Source of the DNA: JBCCBV01 sp039033855
GTDB taxonomy: Bacteria > Planctomycetota > Phycisphaerae > Phycisphaerales > Phycisphaeraceae
Direction of reading: 5' to 3'
NCBI GenBank assembly: GCA_039033855.1
Contig: JBCCBV010000018.1
Location: 15,923-79,922 of the forward strand
Length of the DNA: 64,000 bases
The notes under the pieces were generated by a model that searched no databases, was not told where the DNA came from, and saw only the letters and a program-made list of their open reading frames with translations. Positions 33,124 through 42,381 of this stretch are shown one piece after another; within the stretch, counting starts at the first letter, position 1; the number at the start of each line of letters is the position of its first letter. The position numbers and the translations under genes are program-made.

Positions 33124-34617
33124 ATGCCCCGCAACATGACGATGACCGAAAAGATCCTGGCCGCCCACGCCGGCCGGCCCGACGTGGCCCCCGGCGACAA
33201 CGTCTGGTGCGACGTGGACATCCTCATGACCCACGATGTCTGCGGGCCCGGCACCATCGGGATCTTCAAGAAGGAGTTCGGCAAGAACGCCCGCGTCTGG
33301 GCGCCGGACCGCATACCCATTATTCCCGATCATTACATCTTCACCGCGGATGAGAAGTGCCACCGCAACATCCAGACGCTACGCGACTTCGTCCGCGAGC
33401 AGGGCCTGCCCTACTACTACGACCCCGACTTCGTCACCAGCGAGCCGGGCATGCCCAACCCCTACCGCGACCCCACCCAAACCTCCTACAAGGGCGTCTG
33501 CCACAAAGCACTCCCCGAAGAAGGCCATTGCCGGCCCGGCGAGATCCTCCTGGGCACCGACTCCCACACCTGCACCGCAGGCGCCTTCGGCCAATTCGCC
33601 ACCGGCGTGGGCAACACCGACGCCGCCTTCACCATGGGCACCGGCAAGACCTGGCTCAAGGTCCCGCCCACCATGCGCTTCGACTTCCACGGCGAAATCC
33701 CCCCCTACCTCACCGCAAAAGACCTCATCCTCGCCGTCATCGGCGACATCGGCTTCGCAGGAGCCACCTACAAAGCCATGTACTTCGCAGGAGACGGCAT
33801 CCGATCCCTCTCCCTCGAAGACCGCATGACCCTCACCAACATGGCCATCGAGGCCGGCGGAAAGAACGGCATCTGCGACGTCGACGAAAAAACACTCGCC
33901 TACGTCAACGCACGATCCAACCGCCCCGCCCCGCCCGAAGGCTGGACCGTCCACACCGAAGACCCCGGCGCCGAATACGCCTACCGCAACGAGTGGTCGC
34001 TCGACGACTTCGAGCCCCTGGTCGCCGCACCCCACTCGCCCGACAACACCAAGCTCGCCCGCGAGTGCAGCGACGTCAAACTCGACCGCGCCTACATCGG
34101 CTCCTGCACCGGCGGCAAGATCACCGACATGATCTTCTCCGCCGCCATCCTCTACGGCCAACAAGTCAAGATCCCCACCTTCGTCGTGCCCGGCTCCACC
34201 GAGGTCCACGCCGACATGCAACGCCTCAACTGCTTCGGCCTGCCCCTGGGCAAGAAGCCCGGCGACGACGCCGCCGCCGAGCCCGGCCTGGCCGAAGACT
34301 CCGCCGCCGACCCCGACCGCTTCGACGCCCACAAGTCCATCCAACAAGTCCTCGAAGACGCCGGCTGCAACCTCGGCGCCTCGTCCTGCGCCGCCTGCCT
34401 CGGCGGACCGCGCGACACCTTCGGCCGGCTCAACGAGCCCATGGCCTGCATCTCCACCACCAACCGCAACTTCCCCGGCCGGATGGGCCACAAAGAGGCC
34501 GGCGTCTACCTCGCCAGCCCCCTCACCACCGCCGCGTCGGCGCTCACGGGCCACGTCACCGACCCCCGCGAATTCGTCGACGCCCCCATCACCACCGGCA
34601 CCGCCGGCGTGGTGTGA
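33124..34617 (+). CDS. leuC: 3-isopropylmalate dehydratase large subunit (aconitase family)
   Basis: 497 residues. GTDSHTCTAGAFGQFATGVGNTD and GSCTGGKITDM are aconitase-family signatures, and the 4Fe-4S cluster ligands are the Cys of GSCTGG and the two in SCAACLGG. NRNFPGRMG and SPLTTAASALTG complete the LeuC pattern. The enzyme isomerises 2- to 3-isopropylmalate in leucine synthesis with LeuD, or an analogue such as homoaconitate or methyltransferred malates. No leuD-like gene is adjacent. About 30 acidic residues (DDAAAEPGLAEDSAADPD) are inserted before the SIQQVLEDAGC helix. Substrate choice between isopropylmalate and related acids is not decided by sequence. Confidence 0.87.
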   Translation: MPRNMTMTEKILAAHAGRPDVAPGDNVWCDVDILMTHDVCGPGTIGIFKKEFGKNARVWAPDRIPIIPDHYIFTADEKCHRNIQTLRDFVREQGLPYYYDPDFVTSEPGMPNPYRDPTQTSYKGVCHKALPEEGHCRPGEILLGTDSHTCTAGAFGQFATGVGNTDAAFTMGTGKTWLKVPPTMRFDFHGEIPPYLTAKDLILAVIGDIGFAGATYKAMYFAGDGIRSLSLEDRMTLTNMAIEAGGKNGICDVDEKTLAYVNARSNRPAPPEGWTVHTEDPGAEYAYRNEWSLDDFEPLVAAPHSPDNTKLARECSDVKLDRAYIGSCTGGKITDMIFSAAILYGQQVKIPTFVVPGSTEVHADMQRLNCFGLPLGKKPGDDAAAEPGLAEDSAADPDRFDAHKSIQQVLEDAGCNLGASSCAACLGGPRDTFGRLNEPMACISTTNRNFPGRMGHKEAGVYLASPLTTAASALTGHVTDPREFVDAPITTGTAGVV

Positions 34618-34618
34618 A

Positions 34619-37207
34619 TCACGCGTTCGACACAAGCAGGTCCTGCAGCGTGTCTTCACACTCGGCTTGATCGAGCACCTGGAAGCGGAATCGATGGTCG
34701 CTGAAGTCGTGGCCCAGTTGCTGCCACTTCACCTTGCGCCCGACGTCCTCGAAGCAGTCGGCAAGCTCTCGCTTGTAAGTGGTGTCACTGCTCCCTTCCA
34801 GGTGTGAGCCTTTGGCTTCGACCACCCACACTTCGGGCTCGCGGCCGTCTTCCACGACACTCTGGGCGATGAGGTCGGGCCGGACGCGGGGACGCTTCCA
34901 GCCTTGGATCTCGAACCACTGCGGCCCGACCAGATTGCGGTACCACCAGAGCACCCGCTCGTGGCGGTCCAGCACGAGTGCGACTTTCTTCTCGTACCCG
35001 TTAAGGTCCGATTCTTCCTGATAATCGAAGAGCGTACGCTCCACCTGATCGCCGTTGTCCCGAGTCAGCCGCCGGGTCGTACGGATCGTCACCGAAGGCG
35101 GGACGCGGAACCGGCACTTCTCGCAGTGCAAATAGAAGCGCAGCGTGCCGTCCTCGTGCATCCGCCGGAATACGGCTTCGGTCTGCTGATCCAGATTCCG
35201 TTCGATGAAGTCGGCGATGCGCGTGCTCAGCACCGTTTTGACCAGACTCAGCCGGCCTTCCAACATTGGGCGCAGTTCGCTTTCCAGCAGCGAAGCATGG
35301 ACTCGCATCACGATGCGACGGAGTTGCTTGAAGCTCAGGTGCTCGAACGGCAGGCTCGCCACCAGCCACGCGAGCACCTTGGGGTCTTTCTCCAACACGT
35401 CCACCGCCGTCTCGTCGACCCGCCGCAAATCTTCTCCGAGCGTCACTCGGTAGTAGCGGTTCTTCGCCTCGACGATGGCGTCGTCCAGCTTCCACCGCTG
35501 GACCGAGTCGTAGTCGAACGCGTCGATATCCACATGATGGAGCAGGTGCTTGAAATAATCCAACGGCTCGTTGCCCGACGCGGTCTTCACGCAGAAACGG
35601 GGCAGGTACACCTCGCCCTCGAACGGCTCGCGGTAGAGCCCCCGGAAGTGCGGTTGCATCTTGATCGTGCGTCGGCCGCCGTCCGCGCCACCCTCGCCCG
35701 CCTCTTGAATCAGCCCGGCGATATCGCCCTCGAAACCCTCCGCTTCCAAGGCCGACTTCACCTCGGACGCGATCGTCGCCGCCCGCTTGTGCAGGCAGTA
35801 CACGTACGACTCGTCGAGCGCGGCCACACCGGTTTTGCGCTGGTACGGCTGGCGCAGTACACGGCCGATCAGCTGCGTCATGCTCTGGGCGCTGCCGGTG
35901 TTGTTCAGCGACACCAGGATGTAGGCGAACGGGCAGTCCCAACCCACGCCCAGCGCATCCTTGGTGATGATCCATTCGATCGGGCAGCCGGGGTCCATCA
36001 GGTCGATGCCCTCGATGTCGTCCGTCGCCGACGACTTCACGGCGATCGCCGTGCCCGGCACGCCCAGACGCTGCTGCAGATACTCCCGCACGTCTTCGGT
36101 GTGGATGACCTGTCGGCCGTTGACCTTCTTGCCCCGCTGGTCTTTCCCCGTGCGCTCGGCCTGCACGAGCACGATCGGCCGGATCAGCCGGTCCATGTCG
36201 TTCGCTAGCGCGTGGTCGGCGGCTTCCTTGGCCAGCCGGTTGCGCTTGTCGGCCGCCTCGGTCAAGGCGTTCTGCCATGAACTCTCCCCGCTGGCGGCGA
36301 TGTTCATCGGCAGCTTGATCATCTCTTCGTCGAGCAAGTCCTGGCCCGTGACGCGGCAGATCATGTTCGGCCGGATCTCGCTCTTGTCCTTCAGCTTGAC
36401 CGCCTTGGGCGTGGCCGACAGCTGCACGATCAGGCTCGGGTTCAACCCTTCGAGCGTCTCCCGGGCCAAGCGCGTCGCGGCGGTCTGCTGCTCGTCCAAA
36501 ATCACCGGCGGCTCGTGCAGCCGCACCAGATTCCCGACCGACGTCTTGATCAGCCGGCCGGCCGGCCCACTCCCAGGATCGTCAAACGTGTCGAGGTTCG
36601 GGAACCGCTGCAAGAGTTCAGCCTGCGCGGCGGCGTTGTCTTCCGCGGGGAAATGCAGCGTGACGTTGCCCCCGCCGTCCTGAAAAAACTTCAAGTCGTC
36701 CTTGGTCTGACGGTTCGCGCTGGCCAGCTTGATCACCAGGATGTTCAGGCACTCGCGGACCTGCCCGGGCGTGATGCGTCGGATGTCCTGCTTCTCCCAC
36801 AGCTCGATCCGTCGGCCGATCGCGTGCTCGAGCGCGATGCGATACAGGTCGTCGCGGTCGCGCAGGCGGGCCAGCGTGTCGCGATAAATCTGGTCCGACG
36901 GCACCACCCACAGCACGATCCCCGCGCCCCGCCGGGCCTGCAGCACCGTACGGTAGATCGACCCCAGCACCTGCGTGGCGATCAGCGTCTTGCCCCCGCC
37001 CGTCGGCACCTTGATGCAGAACTGCGGCAGGTCTTTACCCAGCCCGTTCTTCCGCTCGTGATACGGCCCAGACGTGGCCGAGAGATTCAGGTCGTCCCAC
37101 GCCGCCCGCGACGCGTACCGCTCGCCCTCGGCCTGATACCCGGCTAGCTTGCGCAGGTACCGCTCCACCCGTTCGACCACGTCCTCCTGGTATCGCTTGA
37201 GTTCCAT
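34619..37207 (-). CDS. Type III restriction enzyme, Res subunit (helicase-nuclease)
   Basis: 862 residues. Superfamily 2 helicase motifs: PTGGGKT (68-74), a Walker B that reads VILDEQQ (235-241) where DExH is usual, LSATPK (263-268), and the C-terminal helicase motif VI region QLIGRVLRQPYQRKT. The C-terminus has a PD-(D/E)xK nuclease: RPDLIAQ (776-782) and VVEAKGSH (795-802). It cuts DNA at a distance from unmethylated asymmetric sites after ATP-driven translocation, working with the Mod subunit encoded just upstream with a 9-base gap. Length (about 860-1000) is normal for Res. The Walker B variant is unusual; see findings. Confidence 0.9.
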   Translation of the reverse strand: MELKRYQEDVVERVERYLRKLAGYQAEGERYASRAAWDDLNLSATSGPYHERKNGLGKDLPQFCIKVPTGGGKTLIATQVLGSIYRTVLQARRGAGIVLWVVPSDQIYRDTLARLRDRDDLYRIALEHAIGRRIELWEKQDIRRITPGQVRECLNILVIKLASANRQTKDDLKFFQDGGGNVTLHFPAEDNAAAQAELLQRFPNLDTFDDPGSGPAGRLIKTSVGNLVRLHEPPVILDEQQTAATRLARETLEGLNPSLIVQLSATPKAVKLKDKSEIRPNMICRVTGQDLLDEEMIKLPMNIAASGESSWQNALTEAADKRNRLAKEAADHALANDMDRLIRPIVLVQAERTGKDQRGKKVNGRQVIHTEDVREYLQQRLGVPGTAIAVKSSATDDIEGIDLMDPGCPIEWIITKDALGVGWDCPFAYILVSLNNTGSAQSMTQLIGRVLRQPYQRKTGVAALDESYVYCLHKRAATIASEVKSALEAEGFEGDIAGLIQEAGEGGADGGRRTIKMQPHFRGLYREPFEGEVYLPRFCVKTASGNEPLDYFKHLLHHVDIDAFDYDSVQRWKLDDAIVEAKNRYYRVTLGEDLRRVDETAVDVLEKDPKVLAWLVASLPFEHLSFKQLRRIVMRVHASLLESELRPMLEGRLSLVKTVLSTRIADFIERNLDQQTEAVFRRMHEDGTLRFYLHCEKCRFRVPPSVTIRTTRRLTRDNGDQVERTLFDYQEESDLNGYEKKVALVLDRHERVLWWYRNLVGPQWFEIQGWKRPRVRPDLIAQSVVEDGREPEVWVVEAKGSHLEGSSDTTYKRELADCFEDVGRKVKWQQLGHDFSDHRFRFQVLDQAECEDTLQDLLVSNA

Positions 37208-37216
37208 CCTGGTGGC

Positions 37217-38863
37217 TTACTTGAGGTTGAACGGCACGAGCATCGGACGCACGCGTCGGCCGGTGTCGTCGGCGAACTTGCGGAGCTGGTCGCGGTGCAA
37301 GGCGATCTTCTCGCAGTACACGACCAGTTGCGGGTTGGGGTCGTCTTTGAGGTGGGCGTGGGCGAAGTCGAGGTCGAGGCCCCAGTCGCGCTCCTGGTTA
37401 GGCCGGTACAGCAGGTAGTAGCTGGTCCCCTGATGCTCGCCGATCCGGCCGATCTTCTTGTTGAAGGCCTTGTTCGTGCGACGGTCGCTGCCGAGCCACT
37501 GTTGGCTGGTCTCGGTGTAGAAGACGTAGGCCGCGATGTCGTCGTAGGGCGGCAGCTTGTCGCCGAGGTCGCGGTAATCGCCGAAGAGGGGCTGGTCGCT
37601 GAGCTTGGCGTAGGTGAAGGAGCCGCTGGTCTTCTTACATACGCGTTTGACCCTGTCAGCAGTCAGAGTTTCGCACAGATTGACGTTCTTTACCTCTTGT
37701 TGCTTGTCGTCGTAGGGCATCTGAACAAGCACAAAGTCACGATCATCGGCATGCGCCTCCAATACAGCATGGCCAGTCGTACCACTTCCTGCGAATGAAT
37801 CCAGAATCAAATCACCAGAATCAGACGCAATACGACAGATCCTCTTGAGCAATTTAACAGGCTTGGGTGTAATGAAAACATCATCAGCGGGAGAGGCCTG
37901 GATCAGCTTACTCAACTCTTGTTTTGCATGTCGAGTACTGCCGACCTCTTTCCAAGTCCAAAGCGTTTGAGGGACAACACCCTTCTTCACATCGGAGAGG
38001 AATCTCTTGATGCCCGGACGGTTGCCGCCCGACTTTCCCCACCATATACGATTATCTTTGTCTAGCTCTTCAAACTTCTCTTCACTAACACGCCAATAGC
38101 TCCCAGCGGGAGGTCCTTCAATCACCTTCCCAGAAGGCGTCTTGATTGCATATCGACCTTTCTCATATTTATTTCTGGCAGCCAAATCGCTTAGTAGCCA
38201 AGAACCACGCGGATCGTTATCCGGATTCTTGTATCGGGCAAGCATCTCATCGCTTCGCTCGAGCGGGTTTGGCCGCCAGTTCTCTGCATTTTTCGCGTAC
38301 ACCACAATGTAATCGTGGTCCTCACTTAGGTGAATAGCAGAGTTCTTCGGGCTGTCCATCTTTTGCCAGATTACTGTGGCAATGAAGTTCTGTTCTCCAA
38401 ACACTTCATTCATTAATGCACGAAGATTGTGCACCTCATTGTCATCAATGCTGATCCAGATCGAACCGTCCTCCCGTATCAACTCTTTGAGCAGCATGAG
38501 CCGTGGGTACATCATGCAGCACCACTTGTCGTGGCGGGAGAAGTCTTCGCCTTCTTTGCCGACGGTCTGGCCGATCCACTCCTTGAACTGGGGCTGAGTG
38601 AGGTTGTCGTTGTAGACCCAGCCCTCGTTGCCGGTGTTGTAGGGCGGGTCGATGTAGACGCACTTGACCTTGCCGGCGTGGGTGGGCAGCAGGGCCTTGA
38701 GGGCCAGGAGGTTGTCGCCTTCGATGATGAGGTTGCCGTCGAGCGAGGGTTCCTGGCCTTTGTCCAGCACCGACAGCTTCTTGTCGAGCTCGAAGGTGTG
38801 GTGCGGCACCGTGTGGTGGTGCGTCTCGATGACGGACTTGCCTTTGAAATGCAGCGTGGGCAT
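37217..38863 (-). CDS. Type III DNA N6-adenine methyltransferase, Mod subunit
   Basis: 548 residues, start MPTLHFKGKSVIET at 38861-38863. Motif IV DPPYNTG (72-78) precedes motif I DSFAGSGTTGHAV (355-367), the beta-class order; the target recognition domain lies between them. The N-terminal KLSVLDKGQEPSLDGNLII and DNLLALKALLPTHAGKVKCV are typical of Mod. It methylates adenine at an asymmetric site and forms the Mod2Res1-2 complex that both protects and directs cutting. The DNA for residues about 127-407 is distinctly lower in G+C (one 60-base line at 38161 is 26 of 60 by hand count), the pattern expected of an exchanged recognition domain. No simple-sequence tract for phase variation was seen. 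Confidence 0.92.
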   Translation of the reverse strand: MPTLHFKGKSVIETHHHTVPHHTFELDKKLSVLDKGQEPSLDGNLIIEGDNLLALKALLPTHAGKVKCVYIDPPYNTGNEGWVYNDNLTQPQFKEWIGQTVGKEGEDFSRHDKWCCMMYPRLMLLKELIREDGSIWISIDDNEVHNLRALMNEVFGEQNFIATVIWQKMDSPKNSAIHLSEDHDYIVVYAKNAENWRPNPLERSDEMLARYKNPDNDPRGSWLLSDLAARNKYEKGRYAIKTPSGKVIEGPPAGSYWRVSEEKFEELDKDNRIWWGKSGGNRPGIKRFLSDVKKGVVPQTLWTWKEVGSTRHAKQELSKLIQASPADDVFITPKPVKLLKRICRIASDSGDLILDSFAGSGTTGHAVLEAHADDRDFVLVQMPYDDKQQEVKNVNLCETLTADRVKRVCKKTSGSFTYAKLSDQPLFGDYRDLGDKLPPYDDIAAYVFYTETSQQWLGSDRRTNKAFNKKIGRIGEHQGTSYYLLYRPNQERDWGLDLDFAHAHLKDDPNPQLVVYCEKIALHRDQLRKFADDTGRRVRPMLVPFNLK

Positions 38864-39043
38864 CGTGCGCTCCGGCGGGGCACTGTAGCATGCGGTTCGT
38901 TCGTATCCTGTTTGGGGACAAGCTGGCAGTTGCGCCGATCCACTGCCCACACCCGCCGAATCGACCCACAACCCTTGCAATTGTGAGGGTTGTGTGGTTC
39001 TATAAGAGCGTCGCACAGTCGTGCTTCAGGAGGCAGAAAGACC

Positions 39044-40795
39044 ATGAGAACGCTATTTTTCGGCCGTAAGGCCGGTTTGAACCGTGCCGACCACCGCTCG
39101 GCGGGATCCACGCAGGCCCCGCGTCCGCGGACCGCCGCCCTGCTGGGGGCCGTATCCGCGACCTCGGCCGTCGCCCTGGCCGCCGGGTTCGCCGCCCCGG
39201 CCCACGCGGGCTTCACCGATGTCACCGTCTCCGCCGGCCTGACCCACACCCAGGGCCCGCCGGTGAGCAGCGGCTTCACCAACGAACTGTTCGGCATGAC
39301 CGGCGGGGGCGCCGCGGGCGATGTCAACGGCGACGGCAACGTCGACCTGTTCTTCACCCGGATCGACGGGCCCGACGTCCTGTACCTGGGCGACGGCGCC
39401 GGCGGCTTCACCGACAACTCGCTGGCCGCGTTCCCCGCTCCGATCTCCGCCGCCACCAACGGCGCCGGCTTCCTCGACATCGAAAACGACGGCGACCTGG
39501 ACCTCTACGTCACCACCATCGGCGAGGCCGGACACCAGCTCTGGGTCAACGACGGCTCGGGTGTGTTCACCGAACAGGGCGCCGCCCTCGGTGCCAGCAT
39601 CCCCTCGGGCGACGGCACCACCACCGCCGGCACCAGCGTGTCCTTCGCCGACTACGACCAAGACGGCTACACCGACGCCTACGTTGCCGAGTGGCGCTTC
39701 CCCGGCACGGGCACGCCCCGCTTCGGCACGCTCCTGCGCAACAAAGGCGCCGCGGCACCCGGCGAGTTTGAGAACGTCACCCTCGCCTCCGGCGCCTCCA
39801 TGGACGCCGGCGACGGCGCCAGCTGGTCCTTCGTCCCCGAATGGGGCGACTTCGACGCCGACGGCGACCCCGACCTGCACGTCGCGTCCGACTTCGGCAC
39901 CAGCCGGCACTTCTGGAACGACGGCGACGGCACCTTCACCCAAGACACCACCGGCACCCTCGGCACCGGCACCAACGACATGGGCGTCGCCTCCGGCGAC
40001 CTCGACGGCGACGGCACCCTCGACCTGTTCGTCAGCTCCATCTTCTTCGACGGCGCCCCCGACGCCCACCCCAACGGCAACCGCCTCTACATGGGCCAGG
40101 GCGGACAAACCCTGACCGACGACACCTCCGCCAGCGGAACCCGCAACGGCGACTGGGGATGGGGGGCCGAGGCCTTCGACTTCGACCACGACGGCGACCT
40201 CGACCTTGGCATGACCAACGGCTTCATCGACGGCGACCAGTTCACCTCCGATCCTTCCCGCCTATTCGAGAACGACGGCACGGGCGTCTTCACCGAAATC
40301 GCCGCCGCCCAGGGACTCATCGAAACCGGCCAGGGCCGCGGCTTCCTCACCGTCGACATCGACAACGACGGCGACCTCGACGTGCTCATCACCCGCACCG
40401 GCGACACCCCCATGCTCCTTGAGAACGACGCCGCCGACCAGGGCCTCGACTGGCTCATGCTCGACCTCGAAGGCGTCGCCAGCAACGCCCAGGGCCTCGG
40501 CGCCAAGATCGTGGTCACCCCCGACCTCGCGTCGCCCGACGAAACGATGCTGCGCGAAGTCAGCGGCTCGCCCAGCTTCCTGTCGGTCACCGAAGCGGTG
40601 GCCCACTTCGGCCTCGAAGGCCTGACCGCCGACGGCGTGGTCGACCGCATCGACATCGCCTGGCCCTCGGGCGCCACCCAGTCACTGTTCGACGTCCCCG
40701 TCAACCAGCGGCTGACCGTGACCGAAGTCCCCGAGCCCGCCTCGGCCCTGCTTCTGGTCCCCGGCCTGCTCGCACTGCGACGCCGGCGCGGATGA
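39044..40795 (+). CDS. FG-GAP/VCBS and ASPIC/UnbV-type PEP-CTERM surface protein
   Basis: 583 residues. CAGGAGG precedes the ATG at 39044. Signal peptide about 1-55 (long, Arg-rich n-region, ending HAG). Repeated calcium-type loops DVNGDGNVDLFF, DIENDGDLDLYV, DFDADGDPDLHV, DLDGDGTLDLFV, DFDHDGDLDLGM and DIDNDGDLDVLI mark FG-GAP/VCBS blades of an integrin-alpha-like propeller. Then a region like ASPIC/UnbV (GLGAKIVVTPD, VAHFGLEGLTADGVVDRIDI, AWPSGATQS) follows, and VPEPASALLLVPGLLALRRRR ends it. Surface adhesion or carbohydrate binding is a family-based guess. It separates the type III R-M pair from the KAP NTPase gene; nothing ties it to either. Confidence 0.85.
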   Translation: MRTLFFGRKAGLNRADHRSAGSTQAPRPRTAALLGAVSATSAVALAAGFAAPAHAGFTDVTVSAGLTHTQGPPVSSGFTNELFGMTGGGAAGDVNGDGNVDLFFTRIDGPDVLYLGDGAGGFTDNSLAAFPAPISAATNGAGFLDIENDGDLDLYVTTIGEAGHQLWVNDGSGVFTEQGAALGASIPSGDGTTTAGTSVSFADYDQDGYTDAYVAEWRFPGTGTPRFGTLLRNKGAAAPGEFENVTLASGASMDAGDGASWSFVPEWGDFDADGDPDLHVASDFGTSRHFWNDGDGTFTQDTTGTLGTGTNDMGVASGDLDGDGTLDLFVSSIFFDGAPDAHPNGNRLYMGQGGQTLTDDTSASGTRNGDWGWGAEAFDFDHDGDLDLGMTNGFIDGDQFTSDPSRLFENDGTGVFTEIAAAQGLIETGQGRGFLTVDIDNDGDLDVLITRTGDTPMLLENDAADQGLDWLMLDLEGVASNAQGLGAKIVVTPDLASPDETMLREVSGSPSFLSVTEAVAHFGLEGLTADGVVDRIDIAWPSGATQSLFDVPVNQRLTVTEVPEPASALLLVPGLLALRRRRG

Positions 40796-40893
40796 ACCCC
40801 GGCCCCGCGAATACAACTGCGAGCGTTTCGGTGACCGCGTGAGAGCAAAGTCAACCGGCTAGCCGATCCCCGGATCGGCTGTAGCCTGCGCGA

Positions 40894-42225
40894 ATGCTCA
40901 AGCACATCCCTGAACCCGAGATTCCCGCCGGCGACCCGTTCGCCAACGACTTGCTCGACCGCAAGACCGTCGCCGAAAATCTGACGCAGTTGTTAGCCAA
41001 CGCCGACACGCCGCTGGTCATGACCCTGTCGGCCGGGTGGGGCCAGGGCAAGACCACGTTCGTGAAGATGTGGAGCCAGCACCTCCAGAACGAGAACTTC
41101 GGCACGGCGTACTTCGACGCCTGGTCCAGCGACTACGCCGACGACCCGCTGGTCTCGTTCATCGGGGCGCTCGAAGACACGATGGGCGGCGAGGCGACGG
41201 CCCGGCAAACCGCACTCGAGAGTCTTCGGAAAGGGCTCAAGAAGCTCGTCCGCGCTTCGCCGAAGATCGCCATCAACTGGGCGCTTCGAGGCGGGTTGCA
41301 GTACGCCACGGGGGGCGAAGCCAACGCCGAAGACGAAGTGAAGGCAATCAGCGAGTTGGCCGCGGCGATGGTCGAGCAAGAACTCGAGAAGCAGAAGTCG
41401 GTCAAAGAAGCCATCGAGAGCTTCAAGACCGACCTGTCTGATTTCGCCAAGGCCTCAAGCACCGACGGCAAGCCGCTGATCGTGTTCATCGATGAGTTGG
41501 ATCGTTGCCGACCGGACTTCGCGGTCGAACTGCTCGAGCGGATCAAGCACCTGTTCGCCGTCGAAGGCGTGGTGTTCATACTCGCGGTGGACGTGGATCG
41601 ACTTGGGTGTGCTGCGGCGAGCAAGCTTGGCTTCCCTAACGAGTCGCGGATGGGATACCTAAGGAGGTTCGTAGATTTTGAGTATGAACTTCCCAAGCCA
41701 AGCCCGGAAAAACTTACCGACAGTATTCTCTCAGGCATGATTTTCCCAGAGAGCTACAGGCCTAGCGACTTGTCGGACAGCGTCGCCACCTTCGCACAAG
41801 AAGAAGGGTTATCTATCAGAGACCTGATCCGATTTGTCCAGAGATATCATCTTCTGGCGAACTGTTATCAGGGGCTTCGTATCGAGTTTAGAGACGCAAT
41901 TCCATTCGTGATTCTCGAGTCATTGTTGAATCCCCAAAGCCTTCGCAAGATTCTCTCAGATGGGAGCACAGCGATAAAACGCATCCAGCGATTCCAAGAC
42001 CTCATGCGTGCCGAATCGGAGAACAGTAATCGACGACATGAATTCCAACACATCGGTCGGCAGTACATTTACATACTCTATAGCGCACTTGAAATCGCGC
42101 TCGATAAGGAACAGTTTGAGCAGTTAAAGTTGGAGTTTGACGCCAGTTATCGCCCTCTAGCAAGGTCTAGCGAGATATCAGCACTGCACTCCCTTGTCGC
42201 GCTTGCAGAAAACATGCATAAATAA
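40894..42225 (+). CDS. KAP-family P-loop NTPase
   Basis: 443 residues. Walker A GWGQGKTT (48-55) and Walker B LIVFIDELDRCRP (195-207), with the DxLDRC signature, define the KAP family. The N-terminal DRKTVAENLTQLLANADTP is also typical. No membrane helices are obvious, whereas many KAP proteins insert a transmembrane pair into the NTPase; PifA, the phage-exclusion factor, is the best-known family member. From about 41640 the DNA becomes A+T-rich (one 60-base line at 42061 is 25 of 60 G+C by hand count), indicating a different origin for the C-terminal part. Proximity to the type III R-M system suggests a defence role; unproven. Confidence 0.82.
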   Translation: MLKHIPEPEIPAGDPFANDLLDRKTVAENLTQLLANADTPLVMTLSAGWGQGKTTFVKMWSQHLQNENFGTAYFDAWSSDYADDPLVSFIGALEDTMGGEATARQTALESLRKGLKKLVRASPKIAINWALRGGLQYATGGEANAEDEVKAISELAAAMVEQELEKQKSVKEAIESFKTDLSDFAKASSTDGKPLIVFIDELDRCRPDFAVELLERIKHLFAVEGVVFILAVDVDRLGCAAASKLGFPNESRMGYLRRFVDFEYELPKPSPEKLTDSILSGMIFPESYRPSDLSDSVATFAQEEGLSIRDLIRFVQRYHLLANCYQGLRIEFRDAIPFVILESLLNPQSLRKILSDGSTAIKRIQRFQDLMRAESENSNRRHEFQHIGRQYIYILYSALEIALDKEQFEQLKLEFDASYRPLARSSEISALHSLVALAENMHK

Positions 42226-42381
42226 CACTGGTGCGATTAGAGCATGGCATGTCTGGACACTAGCCCGCCCTCAGCGGCACTCCTTTCCTCACACCCCACC
42301 CGGCGCAAATAGCACTTCTCGCACGGGATCAACTCACGCACGTCCATCACCACCACTCACTGCACCGGCCGCTCCGGCTAT

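Noticed and set aside
37217..38863. Phase-variable repeat tract in mod
   Set aside because: I looked for tetra- and pentanucleotide runs as in Haemophilus and Neisseria mod genes and found none.
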